Source of the DNA: Rusavskia elegans | Lineage: Eukaryota; Ascomycota; Lecanoromycetes; Teloschistales; Teloschistaceae | Assembly (NCBI GenBank): GCA_011316305.1 | Contig: SAUG01000060.1 | Span: forward strand, 372,001-436,000 | Length of the DNA: 64,000 bases | Direction of reading: 5' to 3' | Shown here: positions 10,202 through 23,141 of the stretch, piece by piece | Layout: every line of letters starts with the position of its first letter | Numbering within the stretch: the stretch's first letter is position 1 | Notes under the pieces: generated by a model | What the model was told of the DNA's origin: nothing | The model's input: only the letters and a program-made list of their open reading frames with translations | Database searches by the model: none | Program-made: the position numbers and the translations under genes

Positions 10202-10367
10202 GTCGGGTTTGGCGATTTATACTATCTTTTATATTTTAGTTTTCTAAAGACTTTTATAATAATAAATTCTATTATCAGCAAATAAAGAAATTTTAAATTA
10301 AATATATAATAATAAAAAGTCTATAGATAACTAAAATGTAAAAGATATATTAATCGTTCAAACCGGC
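10202..10367. mobile_element. MITE-like element with ~58-bp terminal inverted repeats
   Basis: The left arm GTCGGGTTTGGCGATTTATAC... and the right arm ...ATTAATCGTTCAAACCGGC are imperfect inverted repeats of about 58 bp. They include the inner block ATTTTAGTTTTCTAAAGACTTTT against its complement. The element is about 166 bp and AT-rich, without an ORF. Superfamily not assigned. Confidence 0.65.
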
Positions 10368-10380
10368 TTTTAAATCTAAT

Positions 10381-10630
10381 TAGACTGGCCGGTTCGGGTC
10401 GGATTTCCGTCGAACCGTCGGGTACCCGACCCGGTCTTAGTAACCCGACCCGGGTTCGACCCGCTAAACGGTTAGATCGGGTTATAGATTTTAATCTAAC
10501 TTTTAGGTTAGATTATAGACTTTAACTCGAAAATCCGACCTAAAAACCCGATCCGACCTGACTTATAATCGTATTCGATAGTTAAATATAAAAGTAATTA
10601 TAGATAATATAAAATAGTAATATATTCTAT
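10381..10630. repeat. TAGACTGGCC TIR repeat, left-half copy
   Basis: The sequence starts TAGACTGGCCGGTTCGGGTCGG and is one of the least mutated copies of the end (GGGTACCCGACCCGG). From about 10560 it continues with a segment (ACTTATAAT...AAGTAATTATAGATAATATAAAATAG) also found at 24760-24825. This shows the element extends beyond its GC-rich end. The right half is not recognised here. Confidence 0.6.
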
Positions 10631-12055
10631 TTAATACTAGTTTATATAATTATTATCTATAAATATTAATTTATATACCGGTACTATATAAATAGTATTA
10701 TCTTCTTTTAAATAATTCTATAGATATATATTTTTCCTCTAGAACTTTTAATTTTTTAGAATTTATTATTAACTAGCTATTATTATATTCCCGGTTATAT
10801 CTCTAGATTTTATATTAATTCTTTAATAAATTTAGTATTCTTCTACTAAATAGTAATACGCTTAGTATAGATTATAGCTAGTTAATAATCTATAAGGAAA
10901 AAATATAGTCGGATATATATAATAATATAGTAAGGTAATATATTTATTTATTAGAAAAATAACTATATATATCTCTATCGTATTCTATAGAGTTACTAAT
11001 ACTATATTTTATATTTTATCGATTCTTCTATTTATATTTATAATAGTAATATCGGTAAAGATTTCGCGATATAATCTAGTAAAAGGTACTTTGGAAATAA
11101 AAGATTCGAAGCCCTTCTAGTATCTATAGATTTCTCGAAAAGTAACGGTTCTAGGCTTCTATTTATATTTTTTTCGATAGATTATTAGCTAGATTATTTA
11201 GAATATATTATTCTAGAATATTACTAGTACTATAGCGCTATAAAATTTTCTTTTACCTTTTCCTTTATCTTTCCCGATTCTATTTCCTCGAATCTTCGCT
11301 ATATTTCTATAGATCGGAATTAATTTCTTATCTAGAATAGTTTTAGTAATAATATATAATTAATTATATTACTTTAATATATTATTTTTATTTAGATTCG
11401 AACGTACTATATATTACGCTATAACGAATAAATAGAATAAAAGATTAATAATAAAATAAAGTATAATATAGTATAGTATATAGTATATTAATATTTTATT
11501 ATAGTAATTAATTATTAAAGAGTAGAAGATTAGAAATAAAATAAAGATAATCGTCGGCTATACTATAGCTAGAAGGTTAGAACTCTAAACGAGCCTATAT
11601 ATTTCTATAAACTTCTAGTATATTCTATTATTATAATATATAGAATCTTTAGATAATTTTATAGCTACTAATTATATTATCCTACTATATTATTTAGTAT
11701 ACTATCTACTATATCTAAATTAAAATTACTATCTATAAAATCTAAATTAGTCGTAAACTATAAATATAATAAAGAGTAATCCGATACTAAATATTAATTC
11801 TATAAAAAATAGAGTATAGACCGTATTATAATATATAAATATTTTAAGAAATTTAAAAAAATAGATCTTTAGAAAAGCGCAGATATAAAAACGAAGGCTC
11901 TATTAGAATAGAATACTAGAAATCAGGAAATAGACTATAAAGTCGAGAGAAAAATCTATAGTAATATAATAAGGTAATATATACTATACTAAATACTAAT
12001 CTATATATAGTATTATATTATATAAACGATCTATATACTAAAACTCTTTTACACC
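10631..12055. other. AT-rich RIP-mutated tract, unassigned
   Basis: Dense stops and near absence of CA/TG. It reads like decayed transposon DNA, but no motif is recognised. Confidence 0.5.
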
Positions 12056-12476
12056 TCGATAGATAGAGATATATAGGACGGCTTTAGTATTAGTACTAAA
12101 GAGTATCTTAATAGTTTTAGTAAATAAATACTTTAAGTATCTTAATTTTAGTAATCTTAGTAAATAAATACTATAAGTAAACTCAGTTTTAGTAGTTTTA
12201 GTAAATAAGTACCCTAAAATAAGGCTATTTTAATTATCTTAGTCTATAAATAATTTAAGTAGTAGAAGATTTTATTTATCTATATAGATCCCGAATTCGA
12301 TATCTTTATAGCTTATAGTTAATTAATTAGTTATCGCTATATACTATTCTAGTAATTAAACTAATTTATTCCTATATTAATTTAAAGTAATTACCTATTA
12401 TACCTCCGTTTATAGATATACTAATAAGTCTAACTAACCTTTAGAGATACCAGACCCCTAAGTAGCCCTATAATAC
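12056..12476 (+). repeat. 5' LTR of the 12-18.7 kb gypsy element
   Basis: It matches the LTR at 18266-18686 along its length. Both carry the palindrome CTTTAGTATTAGTACTAAAG near the start, three imperfect ~45-bp subrepeats containing TTTTAGTAAATAA, and the end GATACCAGACCCC..GTAGCCCTATAATAC. Differences are mostly C/T or G/A, as RIP predicts. The exact 5' edge is uncertain by a few bases. Confidence 0.85.
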
Positions 12477-12639
12477 TTTAAATACCTTTAGGATATCTGT
12501 TACAGGTTAATATTAAACCCTTACTCTAAGTAACTCTAATTCTATAGTATAAAAGTCCGAATCTAAAAGTAAGGAAATCTAGATAAAAGATAATAGTAGT
12601 AACGAAGAGATTAGTATTCTAACTACTAATTACTATAGT

Positions 12640-15600
12640 TATAGTATTAAAATTAAAAAGCCCGATAAATACTATAGAGACCGGAATAAATTAAAAGATT
12701 AATTTATATAATTAGATATATACTTTATATTCTATCCTATACCCGAATAAAAGAAAACCTTCTTCGCCGTATCCTATTTTTAAGGACGAGCCTAGTACTA
12801 GATAAAACCTCTCCTATCCTAATATATAGACGATAAAGAAGATAATAAATATATCTTTATATAGTTCGTACGGTTTAAAAAAACTATTTATAATATTTTC
12901 GGAATTTCGAATAAGATCCTAACTACTAAACGTATTATTTAATACCTTTAGTAGAAAACCGTAGTATCGGAGTACGCTATATAGTTTAAGGAGTAGTTAC
13001 TACTAATAAAGTAGAATAACGACGCCTTATACGTAATATATAGACGAGGACTAAAAGAGCAAGTAAAAGACGAATTTATATACGATAGTCGAATATACGA
13101 AACTTTAGATAATCTAATTAAAATATCTATCGACCTCGATAATAAGCTATATAAAAGAGATATAGAGAAATACTATAATAGAGGACTACGAGCTAGCGCG
13201 GGATACTATTCTAGAAAACTATATAAAAGATAGCTACTAAATAAAAGGACCGGAAATAGCTACTATAGATCTATACCTATAGAACTGGACTCTATATAAT
13301 AGCGACGTAAAGAGAAAAACCCTAGAGGTAGTAAAGGAAATAAGAATTCTAAGACGTACTATAATTATAATAAACTAGGCTATTTCGCGAGAGAGTATCG
13401 ATTAAATAAAGTATAGTAATAATAGTTTAACGCTACGCTAAAGAAATCTAAAGACTAGTAAAATATTATTTTAGAAGACGACGATAGTAGTTCTAAATCC
13501 TAGAAAACTAGCTCGGATAAAGAATTTATATTTATAGAAAACGATAAAATACTATAGAAAACTACTATAAATAACGCTTCGCTATAAATATTAGTAAAAC
13601 CTACTAGAAAAAGAGCTATCTCTAGATAGGAGATTATAATAATAGAGGACGTTAGACTAGTATACCTTTAAGCTTCTTATAATAAGGAACTAGTAAAAGA
13701 AGAGTTTATAGTAATTTATAAAGGATTTAAGAATACCTATAAAATATATATTAATAATAAATACCTATAAAACGATTAATAGAATTAGAAAGTAAACTAT
13801 ATTATCGATATATTAGAAAAGAAATTAGGAAGTAATATTTCTAAAGATAAAGATATCTCTAAACCGGTATTATAATAAAAAAATATAATAATAGAAAATT
13901 AGTATATACTATTTAGTTAAACCGCCTGCTATAATAATAACTATAGGATCTATAAGTTAGAAAAGGAAGGAACCGGGTAGTATCTATTAAAACTACGCCG
14001 ACGTACTCCTATAATATCTATTAAAACCGGAAGTTATAATATTTATAACTATTCTAGGTATATTATCTATAGTAGATATAAATATTAGAAGGAATAGTAA
14101 AAAAGAAATAGAATCTTTAATTAGAATCTCTGTAGATATATTTCGTAGGTAAATTATAAAGACCGAAATTATAAAAATATTAAATATAACTCGAGAAAAG
14201 TTAAAATCTTATAGTAATAGGTATACTACGAGCGTATAATTTTATAGCCCGGAAAAAGTAACTAAATTTAGCTAGCTATATATATATACTCGAGATCGGA
14301 ATAATTATTAAAACTAATAATAGACTATAGAAGGTTAAAGTATTTATTAATTTAGGCGCGACCGGAAATTTTATATTAGAAAATTTAGCTATAAAGAAAG
14401 GGTTTCTTCGGACTAAGAAAAAGGACCTATATAATTTAATAGTTATTAATAGAAATAAAATACCGAGTAGAGACGGAAAGGTTATAAAAAAAACGATACT
14501 ATTCTAAATAATAATTAACTAGTATTAAAAAGAACTTTAGTTCGATATTATTCGGATAGCTAGCTATAATATTATATTTTAAATACTTTGGTTAAAGGAT
14601 TATAATCTAGTAATAGACTAGAAAAAAAAGTATTTAGCTTTAAATAATACTCCTATATAGAGAGTATTTAGCCTATACTAAAGCTATAATTTCGGATAGA
14701 TAAGAAGTAGAATATAAAATATAAACTTATAACTTCGAAGAAAGACGACTAAAAACTATTTAGGTCCGACTTATTAGATACCGGTAGAGGTTAGCTAGAT
14801 TAATAAAATAGAAATAGAAAGGAGAATTACGAACCTTTTAAAAACCCTATACTATCTAATAAAAAGTTAATAGAAAACCTATTAGAAAGGATTTTAGATA
14901 AATATAAAAATTAGATAAACTTATTTCGGAAAGAAGTAACTATAAAAGTACTATCTAAATATTAAATATAGGAATATAAAGTTAGATTTAAACTAGATAA
15001 GTAATTTATATTTAGACCTATCTATCTATTATCTATAACAGAGCTCGAAATATTCTATAAATACCTAGATAAAAATATAAAAAAGGGATTTATTAGAAAA
15101 TCTTAATTACTAGTAGGATACCCGATCCTTTTTATATCTAAAAAGGACGGAATACTCCGCTTATATATTAATTACCGAAAGCTAAACGATATTACGATTA
15201 AAAATAGATATCTACTACTAAATATTAGCGAACTCTAGGATAGACTTTTTAGAATAAGATATTTTATAAAACTCGACTTTCGAGGAGTATATAATTTTAT
15301 ATAAATAAAGGCCGGAAAAGAATAGAAAATAGTTTTTCGAATACGGTACGGTTATTATAAATATATAGTAATATAATTTAGATTTATAAATATTCCGGTA
15401 ACCTATTAAATTATAATTAATAATATATTAAAAGAATATTTCGATATATTTATTATTATCTACTTTAATAATATTCTGATTTTTTCTAAAATATTCGAAA
15501 AATATAAGTAATATATTAGTAAAGTTTTTAATTATCTAGAAAGAAAAGACTTACGCTTTAAACTAGAAAAGTATAAATTCTATAAAAAAAAAGTCGACTT

Positions 15601-17790
15601 TTTAGAATTTATTATAGGACGAAATAGACTATATATCGACTCTAGTAAACTAAAAGCTATTATAGAATAGTAGATACTAATAAATATTAAGGAAGTCTAG
15701 AGTTTCCTCGGATTTATAAACTATAATCGAAAGTTTATAAAAAACTATTTTAAAAGAGCTTTCGCTTTAATAACTTTAATAAAAGATACCGTCGAATAGT
15801 ACTAGAAAGAAAGAAAATAATAAGTATTCGAAGATTTTAAAGGAGAATATATAAGAGACCTAGTACTTAAAATATTCGATCCGAAGAAACTATTATATAT
15901 AAAAACGGATTTATTAGACCTAGCTATAGAAGTTTATCTTCTATAATAATATAATAGTAAATAGTATCTAATAGTATATATATCTAGAAAATTATCGCTA
16001 GTAAAATAGAATTATAATACCTATAATAAAAAACTACTAGCTATAATAGCTATACTAGAATAATAGAAAATATATACCAAAAGATTACTAGAATTAATTA
16101 TTTTTATAGATTATAAAAATCTTTTATACTTTATAATAATAAAATAGTTTAATAGAAGATAAATACGATAGTCTAAACTCTTCGGTTAGTATAAATTTAA
16201 GATATACTATATTTTTAGTAAGGAAAATAGAAAAGTAGATACTTTAAATCGAAGAAGTAATTATATAAAAATAAAGGAGGTTTTTAATAATAGTATTTTT
16301 AAAGTTAATAAAGATAGATTACTATTAATAAATTAATACGGGATAAATATAACGCTATATATATTTAGAGACGACTAAAAATAGTTTCCTATTAAAAAGA
16401 GAAAGTTATAAATACCAGATAATAAAATTAATAAATATATTAAAGAGTACTATAATAGAATACTATAAAGATATTTAAATATAATAAAGATAATATAACT
16501 TTTATAATAATATTACCAGTTTCCTAATATAAAGTAATACGTCGAGATATATATTAAAAGATATTTTAGTTATTAGTAAAATAAGTATAGTATATTTACT
16601 TATTATAGAAAGATTTAGTATTAGGAACTACCGGATTTATTATAGAAGGAAGTTATATTAGACTTTATTATTAAATTTCTAAAATCGAAAGACCCGATAA
16701 TAAATATAGAATACGACTCGATATTTAATATAGTAGATAGATTTATAAAATATATCTATATAATTCTATTAAAAAAAGACTTTATAGCGGAATAACTTAG
16801 ATTTATTATCCTAGATCGACTATTTCGGTACTACAGATTACTAGAAGTATTAATAAATAATAGAAATAAGTTTTTTACTTTAAATTATTAGTAAACCTTT
16901 ATTTTTCTACTTAGTATTAAACTAAAAATATTAATAGTTTTCTATCTAATAACGGACGGATAAATAGAATATACTAACTGGACGTTTAAATAATACCTAA
17001 AGTATTATATTAACGATATTTAGGATAATTAGATTTTACTTTTACTAATAGTATAGTTAGTATTTAATATAAAAAAATTAAATACAACGAAAGAAATACC
17101 GTTCTATACCGATAATAGAAAAGAAATAAATTTATTTAAATAACCGCTACTATATAAGTTAATAGAAGTAGTAGTTTAAAAAATCGAAATTTAGAAAAGA
17201 ATCTATAGGAATATTTTAAAGATATAGAAATATTCGGGTAAATATTAAAATAAAAAGCGAAAAATAGTACCTTAGCTAAAGAAAAGAGATAAGATATACC
17301 TTTTTATAAAAAATTTATAAATAAGGACTCTAAATAAGAAACTTAACTATATTAAAGTCGGACTATTTTTAATTAGAGAAATTAAAGGACTTTAGAACTT
17401 TAAATTTAATTTATTTAAAGATATTAAAATATACCCGGTATTCTATATATCTCTTTTAGAACTAGCCGATTCCGGAACGCTGTTATAATAGATATTTAAC
17501 TTCGAAATATAAAAGGAAAATACCTTTATAGTCGAAAATATCCTATAATAGAAAGGTTAGAACTATCTAATTAAGTAGAAAGGTTACTCTATTTTAGAAA
17601 ATACCTAGGAACCTAAAAAGTAGTTAGTAAACTACTAGAAAGCTCTATAATAGTTCTACTAAAAGGAGCTAAAGAAATTATTAACTAACCGAAATCGCTA
17701 AATAGAAGAATCTATTCGGAAATAATATTAATAAAAGGATTTAGATCTATAGAAGAAAACGGATCCGCGGTAATAACTTTATATTTTAGT
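12640..17790 (+). pseudogene. Decayed gypsy gag-pol (protease, RT, RNase H, integrase, chromodomain)
   Basis: The order of domains (protease before RT before integrase, chromodomain last) is that of chromoviruses of the Ty3/gypsy group. Reading through TAG (from TGG or CAG), the frame stays recognisable over kilobases, so decay is mainly by point transition rather than by indels. It cannot encode functional proteins. Confidence 0.85.
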
Positions 17791-18265
17791 TTTTTAATAT
17801 TTTATAGTTTACCGTTAACTATAATACGCTACTCTTCTTTAATATAATCTAATTAATAAAATAGACGCTATTACTTCGTATACGCTTTATATAATTCTTT
17901 TTTTAACTTTTTATATTTATCTTTAAGACGATACTAGCGAGTAGTATCTAATAGAATAAAGTTATAAAAATAAATTTACTTTATATAATTAATATACTTC
18001 TCGGAACCTTCGTTAATATAATAGAACTTCCCCGACTAGGAATAATTCCGATAAAGACGTATAGCTAATATACTAATATCTAACGATAGGACTTTTTTAT
18101 AATAATTTTTAGTTAATAGTTTTTTCCTTTTATCTATAAGAAAAAAAGGGACGATAGTTTTTCGGGATAAAAAATCTAAAGAAAGGACCTAGTATTATAA
18201 GTATAGGTAGCGTACTTTCGGGAATATAGTAGTATTTAGTATAGCGTAGGATTTACTATTACGTA

Positions 18266-18686
18266 TCGATAGGTAAGAATATATAGGACAGCTTTAGTAT
18301 TAGTACTAAAGAATATCTTAGTAGTTTTAGTAAATAAATATTCTAAGTACTCTAATTTTAGTAGTCTTCGTAAATAAATACTATAAGTAAACTTAGTTTT
18401 AGTAATTTTAGTAAGTAAATACCCTAAAATAAAGCTGTTTTAGTTATTTTAGTCTATTAATAATCTAAGTAGTAGAGGATTTTATTTATCTATATAGATC
18501 CCGAACTCGACGCCTTTATAGCTTATAGTTAATTTATTAGTTATCGCTATATACTGCTCTAGTAATTAAACTGATTTATTTTTATATTAATTTAAAGTAA
18601 TTTCCCGTTATACCTCCGTTTATAGATATACTAATAAGTCTAACCAACCTTTGGAGATACCAGACCCCCAGGTAGCCCTATAATAC
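18266..18686 (+). repeat. 3' LTR of the 12-18.7 kb gypsy element
   Basis: Direct copy of the LTR at 12056-12476 (421 bp each), from CGATAGGTAAGAATATATAGGAC to GGTAGCCCTATAATACA. Confidence 0.85.
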
Positions 18687-19019
18687 AATAGCGATAACGC
18701 CAGCTTTAATTTCGGAAATACTAACCGATTTCAATTATATATATTCTATTAGAATATTTACTAAATAATACTCGTTATTACGAATTATATCTTATATATT
18801 CAAGTATATTAGAGACTAAACGGTTTATTAATTAGATATTAATTAGTTAAAGATTCTACCGACGAGTTATTTATATCTCTCGATAATACCACGATTCTTT
18901 TCGAGTATCAGCTTGTCGAGTTTATAGATAAAACCGATATTGAATATACTAGTAACTAGTTCCAAAATATATTAGAGCTATTTAATTTCGTATAACGTAT
19001 TTATAAAATTTCTAGACCT

Positions 19020-19715
19020 ACTAAAACCGAAGTAGATAACGCGATAGAAATCTAAATAAGGTAACTTCCCGTCTATTTTAAACGTCTAGAAAGCCCGAAA
19101 AATAGTTAGATAGCGCGCTGGCAGCGTATACTACTATTAAAAACTTTATAAAAAATACAGCCGCGTAGCGTATTAAATCTATATATATTCGAGCTATAAT
19201 AGCTGGCCGAGCCTCTAAAAGTAAAGAAAAGGAGAATACGGCCGATAAAGATCTAGCGAACCTCTCTATCGTATCTAAAACGACTATAACTCGCCGACCA
19301 AATACTATATAAAGCTATAGTATTGATTCAGCTATGGTACGGAATTTTGAAATACTAGAAAACACGAATATAGTAATCTAGACAGAGTTTAGAAATCTTC
19401 GCTAATAAAGGAGGAAAACGTCCTCGTCTTCGTCTAAACTTCCTGCGATTTATACTAGAATCGATAGATATAAAAAATTCGTCGTAGATAATATTAGCTA
19501 CTTCTATCTTTTTTATAATAATAAACTCTTGGAAACCGAACTTTATATCGAAAAAATACGTAAAGATAACTATTGAAACCATATCTATATTTTTACTAAA
19601 CGAGTTAAAAAAATAGCCAGATCTAATAAAAAGGTTAAAGAATATCTATAGATATATCTTCGTGGTAAAACGCTATAATAGTATTCTAACGAACTTTTAG
19701 ATATAAATAAGAAAT
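19020..19715 (+). pseudogene. Gag-like retroelement relic cut by an LTR element
   Basis: The plus-strand frame is recognisable, e.g. ELYIEKIRKDNYWNHIYIFT followed by VKKIARSNKK and YSNELLDINKKLLR. This resembles Gag-like proteins common in fungal genomes (pattern YxFxxRVKxIA...LRG.....W...ELSDxEKxLL). That resemblance is from memory of the pattern, not a search. The frame ends at the inserted LTR at 19716. A minus-strand frame at 19355-19582 is its antisense shadow. Mutation is milder than in the LTR elements. Confidence 0.45.
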
Positions 19716-20199
19716 TGTTACGTCCACGATATTACGTCCACGATTCCACAGAGGTACTCTGGAAGATTAGCTAGCCAAGCGACGCTAATTATCTATAGTC
19801 GCCTATAGCTATTATAGCCGACTCTTCTAATAGAATCTTAATAGGACGGCTATCTATCGGTACTATCGGCTTTCTTTACTATATATATCGCTCCTTTATT
19901 CCTATTAGATAACTTCTCTCGTTAGTTATTAATATAATTATTAAAATTCCTTATATATTCTCTTCTTAATTACCTATATAATAAAGATATCTTATATTAT
20001 CGCGACTGTACCTTTATAACTATATAGGATTCGTTACGATAATCTATACTAGGATTCCTTTATTATATAATAGTTCGGACTATATCTATAGCTATAGCTA
20101 GGCTCGAGTATAACGCCTTCTAATATATAGGAACGTTATATTTTAATAACTTACTATATTAGTCTCGTTACCCCGCTCTATAGAGCGAAGCGATACTAT

Positions 20200-21170
20200 T
20201 AAAATAGTAATACTAAATATCTATTAAAGAGATAAAAGATCTTTAAAACCTTAGTTTAATTAGATAAATATCGACTTTATATTATATATAAACCAGTTTC
20301 TAAATAAAGTAGTTAAAATATTATTTATTATAATCTATTGAGAAATAGTAGTACTTAATTAGGTCTAGCTCTATATAAAAGACTATCTTAATAATCCTAA
20401 AAAATAAAAAGAGGAAGAAATATTTTAGATATTTTATTATTTCGGTAATTTAATTATAGCTATTAAAAAAGCCTTCGGAAGCGATAATAAAGATAGATTA
20501 ATAGTAAAAAGACTAATAGTTCTAAAGTAGTAGAAGTCGATAGCTATCTATATTATTTAGTTTAGAATATTAGTCTATAAAATAGACTAGGAAGATTTAG
20601 CTTTTAAAGCCTACTTTTTTAAAGGACTTAATAGTAGAGTTAAAAAAGCTATAGTAACGATTAAAGAACCTAATTCGCTAGCGAATTTAATTAAACTAGG
20701 AATAAAAATCGATATTAGGTAGAATAAAAAATATATTAATAAATAGATATTTAATAAAATAGAAACCGCTAAAAGATAGCCTAAAAGAAATCTAATAGAA
20801 CTCGATACTACTAAAACTAGAGAATCGCGTATTAAAATTTATTATTTATATAAAAAGATAGAATATTTTAAAATTAATTACCTAAATAAAGAAATAATAG
20901 AAGCGACTAAATACTAGTTTAAGGTAATAGAGGAATTATTTAAAGAAAAAACTAGAGAATATATAACTAAAAGTTAGATAGCCTGCTATAATAATAAATA
21001 CCTTATCTATTTATTAGATAAAAATAGGTTAGGATAGTACCCTACGGAATCTAAAAAAGTAGAGAGAAAATCGATAATAGAATTTAAACTATATAAAACG
21101 GAAAAATTCTTTATAGTAACTTTTAAAATTAAAATCGGAAGTAATATAACGATAGCTTAAAAAATAGAAA
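20200..21170 (+). pseudogene. Decayed gag with CCHC zinc knuckle
   Basis: The frame reads through TAG as a retrotransposon Gag capsid domain. It is followed by a knuckle at 20840-20881 spelled YYLYKKIEYFKINY, where the positions C-x2-C-x4-H-x4-C are all Tyr (TGT or CAT changed to TAT). After it comes ACYNNKYLIYLL, a second conserved Cys block shared with the sibling elements. No full-length product is possible. Confidence 0.75.
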
Positions 21171-21880
21171 GGAAGAAAATGAAATTATAAAAGAATAATA
21201 TAACTAAATTAAAAGATATATTTAGAAATATTTCTAGTAGAATAATAGAATTATAGATATCGAAGTTAAGATAAGAAATAATCTTATAGGAATATTAAAC
21301 TTTATAATAATTAAAAGCCCTAGATAGTATGTTATTTTAGAAAAAGAATAGAAAAAATCGATTTCGGAAATACTAGTATAAGAAAATACGGTTAGAAACA
21401 AAAATAGAACTATAAACGATATACTTTCTTGTATATATAAAAATCTTTTATATAATAAATTAGATATCGGATTAAATATAAACTATAAATAAATTAAAAA
21501 AATTAATATCCTCTTTAAATAAAAAGGCGAAATCTAGGTAATAAATATCTAGAAAAAATACTACTATCTATTAATACAACTAGCATTTAAATATAATAAA
21601 ATATAGAAACTAATTTAAAAACTATAGATAGAAGACGTTAAAAAATCTTATCGAAATATTATTAAAAAAATAGAAAGGGTCGACTATAGTTCTATATCTA
21701 AACTAGAAGAATACTTAGATTACGATTTACCGGAATCTATATTTAGCGTATAACTAAAAAACGAATAGTTCCTAACTTTATCTTTTTAGAACGAAATAAT
21801 TACTAAAAAATAAGAGTTAGCGGAAGTTTCTAAAGACCCGGATATAATTTATAATATTAATATCTAAGATTAAAATAGAT

Positions 21881-22000
21881 AGAAGTACTATAAAGGAATC
21901 TTTAATTAGATGTTCCTTTATACGCTTTCTAGATCTAGGCTAAAGTACTATAAAGGAATCTTTAACTAGATACTTTTTTTATACGCTTTCCAAATCTAAA
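21881..22000 (+). repeat. 60-bp tandem duplication inside gag-only element 1
   Basis: AAGTACTATAAAGGAATCTTTAA(T/C)TAGAT followed by ATACGCTTTC occurs twice with a 60-bp period. The sibling element at 32.2-35.5 kb has only one copy of the corresponding segment. Confidence 0.7.
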
Positions 22001-23141
22001 AGTTAAAAAAGGTTAAAATCTTTTAGAAACTAATCTAAATTAACTAAATCGTAAACCGGAACCGATTTAATAGACGTCTTTTATACGGCTAGTATAAAAA
22101 CTATAGAGGAATAGAATATAACTAGATTATTAAATTCGTTAAAACGAGATAATATATATTACTTCTAAATAATAAAATTATTTTTATATTTATCTAAAGC
22201 GCGATAATAGATAATAAAATGCCTTTATTTTCTAAAAAGTCGACAGAGATCCGACTTCTAAATAAGACGTTTATTACGAATTTCCTTTTTAAAATTAAAA
22301 GAAAATTTAATATAGCGTTATACTTTAGTATATTTATTAAAAATATTCTTAATATTAGATCAGAGCTTATTTTTTTTATTTTTAAAATATTTTACTATAG
22401 ATATTAGTAATTAAAAAAAAATAAAAATAGAATAGTCTTATAAATAGTATTAGAAATTAAAAGATTATAAAATTTCTAAATACAAATATATTCGCTATTA
22501 ATATTACTATTTATTTTAACTTTATAGTTTTTTAAAAAATTATAAATATAAAAACTATAAAAAAAAGATATAATAATATCTTTTAACTAAATTCGATAGA
22601 AAATTTTTAATTAATTACTTTTTCGAAAATATATAATAAAAATATTAAAAAAAAATAGAAGAGAAAAAAAATAGATTTTATAAACCCTATATATAGAAAT
22701 ACTAAGTAAAAAGTAATATAGAAAAGACTATATTATATCTATAATTCTATAGAAATATTCTAGAAAATTCGCTAGTAAAATAATACTAATTATTTATAGT
22801 TATTTATAGCTATTATAGCCGATCTTTCTAATAGGATTTTAGCGGAATAGTTATCTATCGATACTATCGGCTATCTTTACTATATATATTATTCCTTTAT
22901 TTCTATTAGATAGCTTCTCTCGTTAGTTATTAATATAATTATTAAATATTCTTATATATTCTTTTCCTAATTATCTATATAATAAGGATATCTTATAATA
23001 TCGCAACTATATCTTTATAGCTATACGGGATTAGTCGCGATAATCTATACTAGAACTTCTTTACTATTTAGTAGTTCGGACTACGCCTACGGGTGTAGCT
23101 AAGCTCGAACGTAACGCTCTTTGATATACAGGGACGTTATA

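Larger units (their letters stand above)
12056..18686 (+). mobile_element. RIP-inactivated Ty3/gypsy chromovirus, complete with both LTRs
   Basis: Two direct LTRs of 421 bp flank 5.8 kb of decayed gag-pol in sense orientation. In order: gag with a zinc knuckle near 13357-13401 (TYYNYNKLGYFAREYR, Cys to Tyr); protease near 14330-14400 (LGATGNFI); RT near 15087-15490 (KGFI...[12 protein letters not shown], and YFNN where YLDD is expected); RNase H from about 15895; integrase near 16660-17000 (YDSIFNIVDRFIKY, DGQ-type region); and a chromodomain near 17555-17615 with two TGG codons read as TAG. All frames are broken by stops of the type RIP produces. A non-pol tail of about 500 bp precedes the 3' LTR. 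A target duplication could not be confirmed. Confidence 0.9.
19716..23141 (+). mobile_element. Gag-only LTR element 1 (TGTTACGTCC family)
   Basis: It has LTRs at 19730-20140 and 22731-23141 (about 411 bp each) and a 2.6-kb internal region in sense orientation. The 5' LTR end is preceded by a 14-bp duplicate of itself (TGTTACGTCCACGA then TATTACGTCCACGA). Internally, gag is recognisable: FGNLIIAIKKAFGS, AFKAYFFKGLNSRVKKAIVT, a CCHC knuckle and an ACYNNK motif. I see no protease, RT, integrase or chromodomain motif in the 1.6 kb after the knuckle. Heavily RIP-mutated. Confidence 0.8.

Noticed and set aside
10381..10565. Telomeric repeat interpretation of GGGTCGG/CCCGAC tracts
   Set aside because: No TTAGGG array. 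The tracts are the ends of a TIR element dispersed through the window.
19355..19582. 75-aa minus-strand ORF
   Set aside because: It lies antisense to the better supported gag-like frame and has a low-complexity AT-rich composition.
22219..22407. 62-aa ORF inside gag-only element 1
   Set aside because: A stop-free chance stretch of AT-rich RIP DNA. The matching segment in the element at 32.2-35.5 kb is full of stops.
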